Below, piece after piece: positions 56,317-64,000 of a DNA stretch of 64,000 bases. The translations under genes were made by a program, and so were the position numbers. Position 1 is the stretch's first letter. The number at the start of each line of letters is the position of its first letter. The DNA comes from Nitrospirota bacterium. GTDB lineage: Bacteria > Nitrospirota > Leptospirillia > Leptospirillales > Leptospirillaceae. Location of the stretch: positions 1 through 64,000 of the forward strand of contig DAHVAL010000003.1 of assembly GCA_027314645.1 (NCBI GenBank). The letters are read 5' to 3'. A model generated the notes under the pieces. It saw only the letters and a program-made list of their open reading frames with translations. It was not told where the DNA came from and did not search any database.

Positions 56317-56949
56317 TCAGATCACATTTCCCATCCGCTTCGAATAGTACGCCACGGCAATCCCCAGGACCCCGAGATCGTCAAGAAATCCGAAGAAGGG
56401 AATGTGGTCAGGAATGAAATCGAGGGGAGTCAACAGGTAAAATAATGCACCGTAGGCCACGACCTTATCGGGGGAGGCCAGCTTTTTCGATCGGATGACC
56501 TTCCACAGGAAAGAGATCCGGTCGGACCATTCCTCTCCCAGGTTTTTGAACCAAAGAACCCGGTCTGAATGCCCTTCGACCTCGGCCTGCTTTTCCGTTT
56601 GCTGCCCGATCTGGGCAAGCCCCGTCAGAATCTGATCCTCCGAACCTGAAGGGGCTAGGGCGAACCCCTGACGAAGCCCGAGATTTTTGAGTGCGACGTG
56701 GTACTCCCCCGGCGGCGCCTCGGAAAGGAGCATGCGAACGACCGGACCTTCGGGGTCCAGACGTCCTTCTGCGGCCATCTCGAGGCAGGCATCCCGGATC
56801 GCCGGCACATAGACCTTCGGGACTTTCGTCCCGCCGGGCTTCTTCAGCCATCTCCGCAAGGTCATACCCGAGACGCCGATCCGCTTTCCCAATTCTTCCG
56901 GAGAGCAAGAAGACTCTTCCAGAATTGTTAACATTTGTGAATTATCCAT
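56317..56949 (-). CDS. HTH-domain protein with C-terminal DUF1232 (YkvA-like)
   Basis: SPEELGKRIGVSGMTLRRWLKKPGG HTH; VVAYGALFYLLTPLDFIPDHIPFFGFLDDLGVLGIAVAYY DUF1232. Confidence 0.85.
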   Translation of the reverse strand: MDNSQMLTILEESSCSPEELGKRIGVSGMTLRRWLKKPGGTKVPKVYVPAIRDACLEMAAEGRLDPEGPVVRMLLSEAPPGEYHVALKNLGLRQGFALAPSGSEDQILTGLAQIGQQTEKQAEVEGHSDRVLWFKNLGEEWSDRISFLWKVIRSKKLASPDKVVAYGALFYLLTPLDFIPDHIPFFGFLDDLGVLGIAVAYYSKRMGNVI

Positions 56950-56963
56950 TCACAAATGTTAAC
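56927..56963. repeat. Perfect inverted repeat 16+5+16 (putative operator)
   Basis: GTTAACATTTGTGAAT-TATCC-ATTCACAAATGTTAAC; overlaps the start codon of the HTH-DUF1232 gene. Confidence 0.95.
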
Positions 56964-57129
56964 ATCAATGTCACCAGGGTTCAACCGATTCATTTTACCT
57001 CAATATGCGAACGGCATCCACAGGATTCATGGGACTCCCGAAAGGTGAAGAAAAGATCAGGACCGGCAGAACGCCAACGGAAGGCTTTAAAAGAGATCGG
57101 ACTTTTCCAAAACACCCAATCCTCGTATA

Positions 57130-58092
57130 ATGGAAATGAATATCCCTATCGTCACATGCTTTTCTTTCACCTCCGTCACTCACATGCCATGGGAGGCTTC
57201 ATTGGCCGAGGACTTCGAACCCGAACGCTACCTCGATTCCATTTCCGAATCTCCCGACAGCCGGGCCCACCCCTTGACGGAATCCCCCGAGGACCTTCGG
57301 GGGCTGCGTCGCCTTTCACGGATTGTGGACCATCTGAGAGGGGAAAACGGGTGTCCCTTCGATCGAAAGCAAACATTGGCCGCCCTCGTTTCCGATCTCA
57401 AGGACGAAATCTATGAACTCGAAGAGTCGGTCGAAAAGGAGGACCATGTCAACATTGCCCGAGAAATGGGCGACCTTTTCGTCATTCTTTTCATGGCACG
57501 GCGGATTCTCTGGGAGCACTCGGGGGAATCGCTTGGGGCCATCATGAGTCGCGCGTCGCTCAAGATGGTCTCTCGCCATCCTCATGTGTTCGAAGCCCCC
57601 ACCCCCGGCAAATCGCTGGCCGCCATTTGGGAAACCTGGGAGGAGAAGAAAAGGAAGGAGCCGGGACACAGGGATCGGGAGTCGGTGCTGGACGGGATTC
57701 CACAGACGATGCCTTCCTTGGCCGCTGCATCGAAGCTTGGGCAAAAAGCCGGGAGGGTGGGATTCGACTGGACGACCGCCGACGCGGTGGTGGAAAAAAT
57801 CTTCGAGGAGTGGGACGAAGTCCAGAGAGCCCGCAAGGAAGGCATCGACCGTCTCTCGGAAGAGATCGGAGATCTTCTCTTTGTCTTGGCTCAATTTGCA
57901 CGGCTCTCGGGCATCAGACCGGAAGAGGCCCTTCATCGCGCCAATCGGAAATTCCGGGATCGATTTCATGTGATGGAGCAGGAAGCGGAGTCCCAAGGCC
58001 TTCCCCTCGCTTCCCTCACCCCCGACCAATGGGAGGGGCTTTGGCAGGAATCGAAGAAGCGGCTCTCGAACATTAAGGATCAGCGTGCATGA
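57130..58092 (+). CDS. mazG: Nucleoside triphosphate pyrophosphohydrolase MazG
   Basis: ENGCPFDRKQTLAALVSDLKDEIYELEESVEKED...EMGDLFVILFMARRI; second MazG repeat EEWDEVQ..EEIGDLLFVLAQFARL. Start uncertain. Confidence 0.93.
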   Translation: MEMNIPIVTCFSFTSVTHMPWEASLAEDFEPERYLDSISESPDSRAHPLTESPEDLRGLRRLSRIVDHLRGENGCPFDRKQTLAALVSDLKDEIYELEESVEKEDHVNIAREMGDLFVILFMARRILWEHSGESLGAIMSRASLKMVSRHPHVFEAPTPGKSLAAIWETWEEKKRKEPGHRDRESVLDGIPQTMPSLAAASKLGQKAGRVGFDWTTADAVVEKIFEEWDEVQRARKEGIDRLSEEIGDLLFVLAQFARLSGIRPEEALHRANRKFRDRFHVMEQEAESQGLPLASLTPDQWEGLWQESKKRLSNIKDQRA

Positions 58093-58805
58093 AGACTTTT
58101 CCCGCCTCGATCAAAGCCCTTGTCACGGGGGCCACATCAGGAATCGGTCTGGCGATCGCCAGAGGGCTTCTTGCGCGGGGCCACACCGTCTTCATCACCG
58201 GGCGGAACAAGTCCAAGTTCGAGGCTCTGATGGAAGAATTTCGCCCCTATGGGGACAGGGTCACGGGAATGGCGGCCGATCTCACCCGGAGTTCGGATGT
58301 GGATCACCTGATCGAAACGGCATTGATGGCCCTCTCTCACCGGGTTGATCTTCTCGTCAACAACGCCGGCATCGCCCCTTTCGTCGAGATCGAAGAATCC
58401 ACGCCCGCTCTGTTCGACGAGATTATGTCCGTCAACCTCCGGGCTCCCTACCTTCTCTCCCGTGCGATTCTTCCGCTCATGAAGCGGCAAGGATGCGGAC
58501 TGATCGCAAATATATCCTCCGTCGCCGGGCTTGAAGCCTGGTCAGGATCATCCCTGTATTCCATGAGTAAATTTGCCCTCCGCGCGCTCACAGGCTCTCT
58601 CCTTTCCGAAGGGGCTTTGCATGGGGTCAAATCCGTGGCGATCTGTCCCGGCTATGTCGCGACGCCCCTCGTGGCGGATGCTCCGGTGCCCCCTGAGGAG
58701 ATGGTCCAGCCGGAGGACATTCTAAAGACCCTCCTCTATCTCATGGAGTTGTCCCCTTCCGCGGTGACCGGAGACATCGTCTTAAAACGCCTCGGAGGAC
58801 TTTAG
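58089..58805 (+). CDS. Short-chain dehydrogenase/reductase
   Basis: VTGATSGIGLAIARGLL; NNAGIAPFVE; YSMSKFALRALTGSL. Confidence 0.92.
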   Translation: MKTFPASIKALVTGATSGIGLAIARGLLARGHTVFITGRNKSKFEALMEEFRPYGDRVTGMAADLTRSSDVDHLIETALMALSHRVDLLVNNAGIAPFVEIEESTPALFDEIMSVNLRAPYLLSRAILPLMKRQGCGLIANISSVAGLEAWSGSSLYSMSKFALRALTGSLLSEGALHGVKSVAICPGYVATPLVADAPVPPEEMVQPEDILKTLLYLMELSPSAVTGDIVLKRLGGL

Positions 58806-58860
58806 CCCACGCGCCCCGTATGCCGAAGGAGCGAAAACAGTAAGGGGGAGTGTTCATTAC

Positions 58861-59880
58861 ATGATCAAGGAATACATCAAAAAGATCGGCACCGGCCCTC
58901 ATGGAGCCCGGGATCTCACAAGAACGGAAGCCTGCGACGCGGCCCGCATTCTCCTCTCGGGCAGGGCTACTCCAGCCCAGGTCGGCGCCCTTCTCCTGGG
59001 ACTTCGTCTGAAAGGGGAGACGGCCGAGGAAACGGGAGGATTTCTCGATGCGCTCCGGGAGGCCCTTCCTCCGCTCTCCGTCCCGCCGGTCGATCTTGAT
59101 ATCGGGGACCCCTACGACGGAAAAAAACGAACCTTGAGTCTTGTGGTTCCGGCTGCGATCGCCGCCTCGGAGCTCGGTGTCAAAATCGCCTTGCATGGCC
59201 TGTCCGGCGTACCCGTCAAGCAAGGGCCTGGAGTGCTGGAGGTCTGGAGAAGCCTTGGAAGACCCCTGGCCTCTTTTTCGGAGCTTTCGCCCTCGATCTC
59301 TTCCGAAAAAGTGGTGTGCCTGTCCCAGGATTCTTTTCTGCCTGGGCTTGCCCGTCTGCTCCCCATTCGGCAGGAATTGGGACTCCGGACACTTTGGAAC
59401 ACGGTGGAAAAGGCGGTGAATCCATTCTCCGGGCGGGCCCAGGCAATCGGAATCTTTCATGAACCGGTCATCGACAAGTTGCGTCACGCGCTGAACAACG
59501 GGAGAACCCTTTCAGCCGAGCGCATTCTTTTTGTCCTGGGTTCGGAGGGAGGCGTGGACCTCTATCTCCACCGCGCCACGCAATGCTATCTCCTCGACCC
59601 GGCCTTGGGACCGGAGCTCAAGTCCGTGATCGTCCCTCCCCCTCCTGAACACGCCGGGACATTGCCGCCTCCGGAGGACCCGGCTTCCATCGGGCATTTT
59701 CTCCGGGACATTTTGGATGATCCGAACCACCCTAAAGCGATCCACCTCAAACGCCAAACCGCTCTTTTTCTTTTCGCTGCAGGGAAATATAATGCCTTTA
59801 ATGAGGCTGAAAATGCGTTGAGCGCTTTTTATTCGGAAAAAAACTCCAACACGATCCCATCCCTTTGGAGCCGTCCATGA
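58861..59880 (+). CDS. Glycosyltransferase family 3 / TrpD2 (YbiB)-like protein
   Basis: ATPAQVGALLLGLRLKGETAEETGGFLDALRE; GDPYDGKKRTLSLVVPAAIAASELGVKIALHG. Confidence 0.75.
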   Translation: MIKEYIKKIGTGPHGARDLTRTEACDAARILLSGRATPAQVGALLLGLRLKGETAEETGGFLDALREALPPLSVPPVDLDIGDPYDGKKRTLSLVVPAAIAASELGVKIALHGLSGVPVKQGPGVLEVWRSLGRPLASFSELSPSISSEKVVCLSQDSFLPGLARLLPIRQELGLRTLWNTVEKAVNPFSGRAQAIGIFHEPVIDKLRHALNNGRTLSAERILFVLGSEGGVDLYLHRATQCYLLDPALGPELKSVIVPPPPEHAGTLPPPEDPASIGHFLRDILDDPNHPKAIHLKRQTALFLFAAGKYNAFNEAENALSAFYSEKNSNTIPSLWSRP

Positions 59881-61124
59881 ACAAAATCATCTCCATCGAC
59901 AAGCTTGAAATCGGGATGGAGGTTGTGGCGCTTGACAAGAGCTGGCTTGAAACCAATATCCTGTTTCATCGATTTCGCATCCAGTCTCTCGATGAAATCC
60001 AGAAGCTCAGGGATAACGGGATTCGGAGGGTCACCATCCGGCTTCCAGACCCCCAACCGGTCCCTCCTCCCGCAGAATATCTTCTCCGTTCCCCCATAAG
60101 AGAGGACGCCCCGTCGGAAGAAACCTCGACGGTCCGTGAAATGGTGACTCTCACCGTTCCTTCGCTCGAAGAATGGACCATCCTTCACGAGAAGACCATC
60201 GCCGTGGTGACCAAGAGCTTCAACGACATCCGAATGGGGAACCCCTTATTGGTCGACCCGCTCCGCCAACAAGTGCTGGCAACCCTGGAAATGCTTCTAC
60301 GGGACCCCAGGAAAAACTCCTTTTTGGTGACTCTTTCCGAGGTGGATGACGAATCCTACCTCCACTCCACCAATACCATGATTCTGGCCATGGGAATGGG
60401 CTTGCAAGATGGCGTGCCCCGGGACGAGCTCCCCAAATGGGGGCTCGCCGCACTCCTTCACGACATTGGTAAGGCGCTCATTCCCATCGAAATTCTGAAA
60501 AAACCCGGAAAGCTCAATCCCAGCGAGTGGGAAGCGATGAAGCGTCATCCTCAGCTGGGGTATGCCATCCTGTCGAAATCCTTGGTTGATCCGATCCGAG
60601 GCGTGTGCATGAGTGCCGCCATTGAGCATCATGAAAGGAACGGGGGGGTCGGCTACCCCTTTGGACTTGATCTTCCGGATCTCAATCCGGTAAGCCGATC
60701 ACTGATGGTCCTGGACATTTATGAAGCTCTGACCGCCGGCCGTGTCTATCGGTCTGCTCTTTCCCCGGCAAAGACGCTGTCCTATCTTCTCGAGAAGGAA
60801 ATCCAACGTCTCGATCCCCGCGCGGTCGTGAGTCTTGTTCAAATGGTCGGGATTTATCCGGTGGGATCATTGGTGCAGCTGATGGACGAACAAATCGCCA
60901 TGGTCACAGGATACAAAGATCCTTCTAACACCGCAGGCCAAGTCGATTTGATGGTCATTTTTAAAAAACCAGAACAACCCTTACCCGAACCCATCCCCCT
61001 CACCCTTCAATCGATCGACCGGTCTCACGTCAAACAGACCTATCATCCAAGGGACCTTGGCCTTTCCCCCGCTGACGTGGCCAGATATCTCGACCTTTCC
61101 AACCGCCACGGGCAAGAGCATTAA
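59877..61124 (+). CDS. HD-GYP domain cyclic-di-GMP phosphodiesterase family protein
   Basis: LLHDIGKALIPIEILKKPGKL; AIEHHERNGGVGYPFGL; LDIYEALTAGRVYR. Confidence 0.93.
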   Translation: MNKIISIDKLEIGMEVVALDKSWLETNILFHRFRIQSLDEIQKLRDNGIRRVTIRLPDPQPVPPPAEYLLRSPIREDAPSEETSTVREMVTLTVPSLEEWTILHEKTIAVVTKSFNDIRMGNPLLVDPLRQQVLATLEMLLRDPRKNSFLVTLSEVDDESYLHSTNTMILAMGMGLQDGVPRDELPKWGLAALLHDIGKALIPIEILKKPGKLNPSEWEAMKRHPQLGYAILSKSLVDPIRGVCMSAAIEHHERNGGVGYPFGLDLPDLNPVSRSLMVLDIYEALTAGRVYRSALSPAKTLSYLLEKEIQRLDPRAVVSLVQMVGIYPVGSLVQLMDEQIAMVTGYKDPSNTAGQVDLMVIFKKPEQPLPEPIPLTLQSIDRSHVKQTYHPRDLGLSPADVARYLDLSNRHGQEH

Positions 61125-61155
61125 ACGGGCGCGGGCAAAAAATCATTTTTTAAGG

Positions 61156-61404
61156 TTATTTGATTTTTTTGACAATCACTTCCCAGTATCCATCCTTTTT
61201 TTCCGTCTTCAGATACTCCTGGCCTACCTTCTGGATCCATGCGGGAATATCCTTGGCCGACCCTTCGTCGGTGGAAAGAACGGCCAGCACCGTCCCGACC
61301 GGTTTGAGCTGAATCGTCTTGATCAATTCCATCAACGGACCTGGACAAAAAAGGCCTCGTCCGTCCACCACCTCGTCAATCTTCATGCCTGCTTCTTCAA
61401 CCAT
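61156..61404 (-). CDS. TusA-family sulfurtransferase
   Basis: VDGRGLFCPGPLMELIKTI (CPxP motif). Confidence 0.88.
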   Translation of the reverse strand: MVEEAGMKIDEVVDGRGLFCPGPLMELIKTIQLKPVGTVLAVLSTDEGSAKDIPAWIQKVGQEYLKTEKKDGYWEVIVKKIK

Positions 61405-61433
61405 TGTTTCTCTCCTGTCACCCTCATGAGTGA

Positions 61434-61826
61434 TTAAACAAACAGAACCTGGCCGCCGGCCACCTTCCCGAGAAAGCCGGCCACTCCCAAGACTTCATCA
61501 AATACCGGAAAATATTGGTCGAGATCTTCCCCCAATAGATCGAGGGCCATGCCGCAGGCATAGACCTTGAGGGATCCCATCATCTTCCCCTGAAGGAGAA
61601 GATCGTAAAACATTTGTTGGCTCTTCTCCAGAAGATGCCGTCCAACCTCGCCCTCGACCCGAAAGCTCTTCTTTTCGATCGCCGATTTTCGAAAGGCCGT
61701 GATGGCGTTCATCGTGACGAAGACATTGACCTCCATCTGACTCACCGCGGCCACCGACGCCATCAGGGCAACCGCATGCAGCTTTTCAAGAGTATCAGAA
61801 GCCAATACAAAGGAAATCCGTTCCAT
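61434..61826 (-). CDS. DsrE2-like protein
   Basis: ISFVLASDTLEKLHAVALMASVAAVSQMEVNVFVTMNAI...LKVYACGMALDLLG; adjacent to tusA-like gene. Confidence 0.8.
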   Translation of the reverse strand: MERISFVLASDTLEKLHAVALMASVAAVSQMEVNVFVTMNAITAFRKSAIEKKSFRVEGEVGRHLLEKSQQMFYDLLLQGKMMGSLKVYACGMALDLLGEDLDQYFPVFDEVLGVAGFLGKVAGGQVLFV

Positions 61827-61947
61827 GGGTTCTTCCTTTCCCTGAAAATGTCCCAAAACTCATTCCACGATGTCATCTTAGACCACGTTCCCGGGGGGAT
61901 CAAGACGGATATTCTTCACTAACAATATGGAGAGATCGAAAAGAAAA

Positions 61948-62946
61948 TTACCGGCCGCGCCCGGAGGTTTTGCCCATCGCCTGAAAGCAGCTCATCCCTT
62001 CCTTGGGAAGAGGAACCCGTTCTCCCGGAGGGGTCAGAGACGGCAGCCCAAAATTGCGGGTCACCGTTTCGAGGAGTGAATAATGGTTGCCAAAACAATT
62101 CGATTGCCACTTTCGGGGATTACGGGAATCAAGCCAGAGAATCGGAATATGCCCCCCCGCATGCATTCTCTGTGGGTTCGACCCCGGGGGAGAAAGGACG
62201 CTCTTCCCCCCGTGTCCTCCCTTTCCGCTGGATTCATCCCATACGACAAATATCCATACGTGGTGCGTTTTATAGAAATCCGATCGAAGAATCCGGGGAA
62301 TCCAAGAAGCCAAAAACTGGTCGCCCTCCCGAATCAGTTCATGGGAATTATGGAAATGGCATCCAAAAGCCCCGTGCATGTCGTGGCAAAGATCGGGAAC
62401 GATGAGGGAGAAATTTGGCAGACGATGTTCCTTAAGGTCTGCAGGCAGTTTGGCGAGTGGAACCACGGTGTTCCTGAGCGGACTTTCCCGAATCCGGGAG
62501 AAAAGGAGGAAAGGATCATGCTTCAGAACATAACGCCCGAATATCCTCGGATAACTTCTCCCCCCATAGCCCACCCGGGGAAGGCCCTGCATGTAGGATC
62601 CCGCCGACAGATGGTGCAGACTCAATTCTTCCGGGAGGCTATCCCCCTGAATCCGAATCCGGGGATCGTCCGAATTTGGAAGTGGGGGCCAAGCGCCTAT
62701 CATGCCAACATAATTCGGAAGACTTGGATGGGCCAGCCCCCAGTAGTTTGTCAGCCGCCCTCCTCTGAGTCCGTTGAAATAGGGCGCATCGGACCCTTTG
62801 ACGATCTCCCCGATATTCTTGTTTTCCATGACAATGACCAGGATATGGTCGGCGCTCGACGATGCACCCCCGGAAAAGGCCGCGAAAGACGCCGGAGCCC
62901 AGCAAACGAGCCCGAAGAGAAAAAAGAGCAAAGAACGTCCCCTCAT
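61948..62946 (-). CDS. Secreted phosphoesterase family protein (acid phosphatase/phospholipase C type)
   Basis: VIVMENKNIGEIVKGSDAPYFNGL; HPSLPNYVGMIGA; FSLIVPDLCHDMH. Confidence 0.8.
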   Translation of the reverse strand: MRGRSLLFFLFGLVCWAPASFAAFSGGASSSADHILVIVMENKNIGEIVKGSDAPYFNGLRGGRLTNYWGLAHPSLPNYVGMIGAWPPLPNSDDPRIRIQGDSLPEELSLHHLSAGSYMQGLPRVGYGGRSYPRIFGRYVLKHDPFLLFSRIRESPLRNTVVPLAKLPADLKEHRLPNFSLIVPDLCHDMHGAFGCHFHNSHELIREGDQFLASWIPRILRSDFYKTHHVWIFVVWDESSGKGGHGGKSVLSPPGSNPQRMHAGGHIPILWLDSRNPRKWQSNCFGNHYSLLETVTRNFGLPSLTPPGERVPLPKEGMSCFQAMGKTSGRGR

Positions 62947-62959
62947 GCGTTTGCATCCT

Positions 62960-63985
62960 TTATTCCCAATCCTTAAGCAAAATAAATCGCTTGAGCCATT
63001 CATCAAATCTTTTCTCCGATCCGGAATCACCAGCTTTCGGCTCGATCTGGATCTTCGGCCGTTGGCACAAGGCCTCGATCAATTCCGTCGGGGACCATGC
63101 GGTGGAAGGAAACCAATAGACAGAAATGGCGATTTTGCGTGAGGGGGAGTCCGCCACCCACTGTTCCAGGATCTCCCGATACCGATCCTCAAATCCCTTG
63201 GCCCTTGAAATGTCCTGGTCGGGCAAAAGGATCACGAGATCCTCCCCCACCTCTGCCAGGACATCGGACGGGCGCTTGGACTGATCGAGCACCTCTTGTA
63301 ACGACTGGCGAACCTTCATGTCGCACTCCAACAGAATAACGACAAAAGGGCGGGGCGGGTGGTGAAGCATCATGCCTTCGATCATTAGCAGGAAGCTCTT
63401 CTCCTCCACGAGACCACGATGAACATTATATTTTGGAAGGAGCCCCAGCGCAGCGCGCTCCTCTCCAAGGTCATCCCCCAAGTTTCGGACGATCTCTTCG
63501 TAGTTGTAGCGCACCTGCTTCGCCCAAAGTTCCAGCTGGGGAAAGGGAATTCCGATCCATCCCATGATATGGACATGCCAGGTAAGAGGCAGCATGATTT
63601 CATAGCGGTACTTTTTCTCGGTATGCTCGATCAGAGCCGGCCTCGCCCCGAATTCAGAAATCCTCTTAAAAAAATGAATATCGGATCCGGAAACGGGTTC
63701 CTGGCTCATCTGGAGTGCATCTTCCGAGCCATCGAATTGCAAATACACCGGCCTCTGGCTTTCGTCAAGGGTCACCCCATCGACGAGCAGAACCCGATTC
63801 GTCTTGAATCCTTCCGCTTCCCATTCCATTAATTCTTCGACCTTTTCGTGAAGCACCCGATGATCGGATTCTTCAAGAAGATGGTGCGCCACAGCGGTCT
63901 CGATCTTGTTTTTCATGTGGAGAATTTCTGGATAATCGATGGTCTCGATCTGCTTTTCCGACGCTTTTTCGAGGAAGAGCTTCAA
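62960..63985 (-). CDS. Hypothetical protein, possible degenerate GGDEF-like C-terminus; may extend past the right edge
   Basis: Acidic N-terminal region; DVLAEVGEDLVILLPDQDISRAKGFEDRYREILE resembles a GGDEF fold without the motif. Confidence 0.5.
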   Translation of the reverse strand: MKLFLEKASEKQIETIDYPEILHMKNKIETAVAHHLLEESDHRVLHEKVEELMEWEAEGFKTNRVLLVDGVTLDESQRPVYLQFDGSEDALQMSQEPVSGSDIHFFKRISEFGARPALIEHTEKKYRYEIMLPLTWHVHIMGWIGIPFPQLELWAKQVRYNYEEIVRNLGDDLGEERAALGLLPKYNVHRGLVEEKSFLLMIEGMMLHHPPRPFVVILLECDMKVRQSLQEVLDQSKRPSDVLAEVGEDLVILLPDQDISRAKGFEDRYREILEQWVADSPSRKIAISVYWFPSTAWSPTELIEALCQRPKIQIEPKAGDSGSEKRFDEWLKRFILLKDWE

Positions 63986-64000
63986 AAAATAAATCCCCCC

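Noticed and set aside
1-64000. CRISPR arrays, IS elements, integrases, toxin-antitoxin pairs, defence genes
   Set aside because: No repeat-spacer periodicity, transposase/integrase motifs or recognisable defence proteins seen in any frame.

Overview
This 64 kb GC-rich bacterial chromosomal window has gene content reminiscent of an acidophilic Nitrospirota (Leptospirillum-like); that is an impression from memory and was not verified. It is mostly core genome. Main blocks: (1) a flagellar basal-body operon on the - strand (flgB-flgC-fliE-fliF-fliG-fliH-fliI-fliJ-motE-like) led by a clear sigma-54 type promoter and followed upstream by a sensor kinase/NtrC-type regulator pair; (2) a glycine-cleavage operon (gcvT-gcvH-gcvPA-gcvPB) with a lipoate ligase; (3) an Ada-AlkA plus Ogt alkylation-repair pair and a single-domain globin; (4) an uncharacterised secreted-protein block; (5) four tRNA-Ser genes covering four different anticodons, the last followed by SRP RNA-dnaX-ebfC-recR; (6) prfC, a CzcA/CusA-type RND efflux operon, mazG, an HD-GYP gene, and two TusA/DsrE-type sulfur-trafficking loci. 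No CRISPR array, IS element or prophage was seen. The most interesting candidates are: a sigma-54 activator gene followed by a near-consensus -24/-12 promoter, an upstream inverted repeat and an unlisted 37-aa membrane microprotein ORF; a DapF-family protein lacking both catalytic cysteines; and a perfect 16-bp inverted repeat over the start codon of an HTH-DUF1232 gene.
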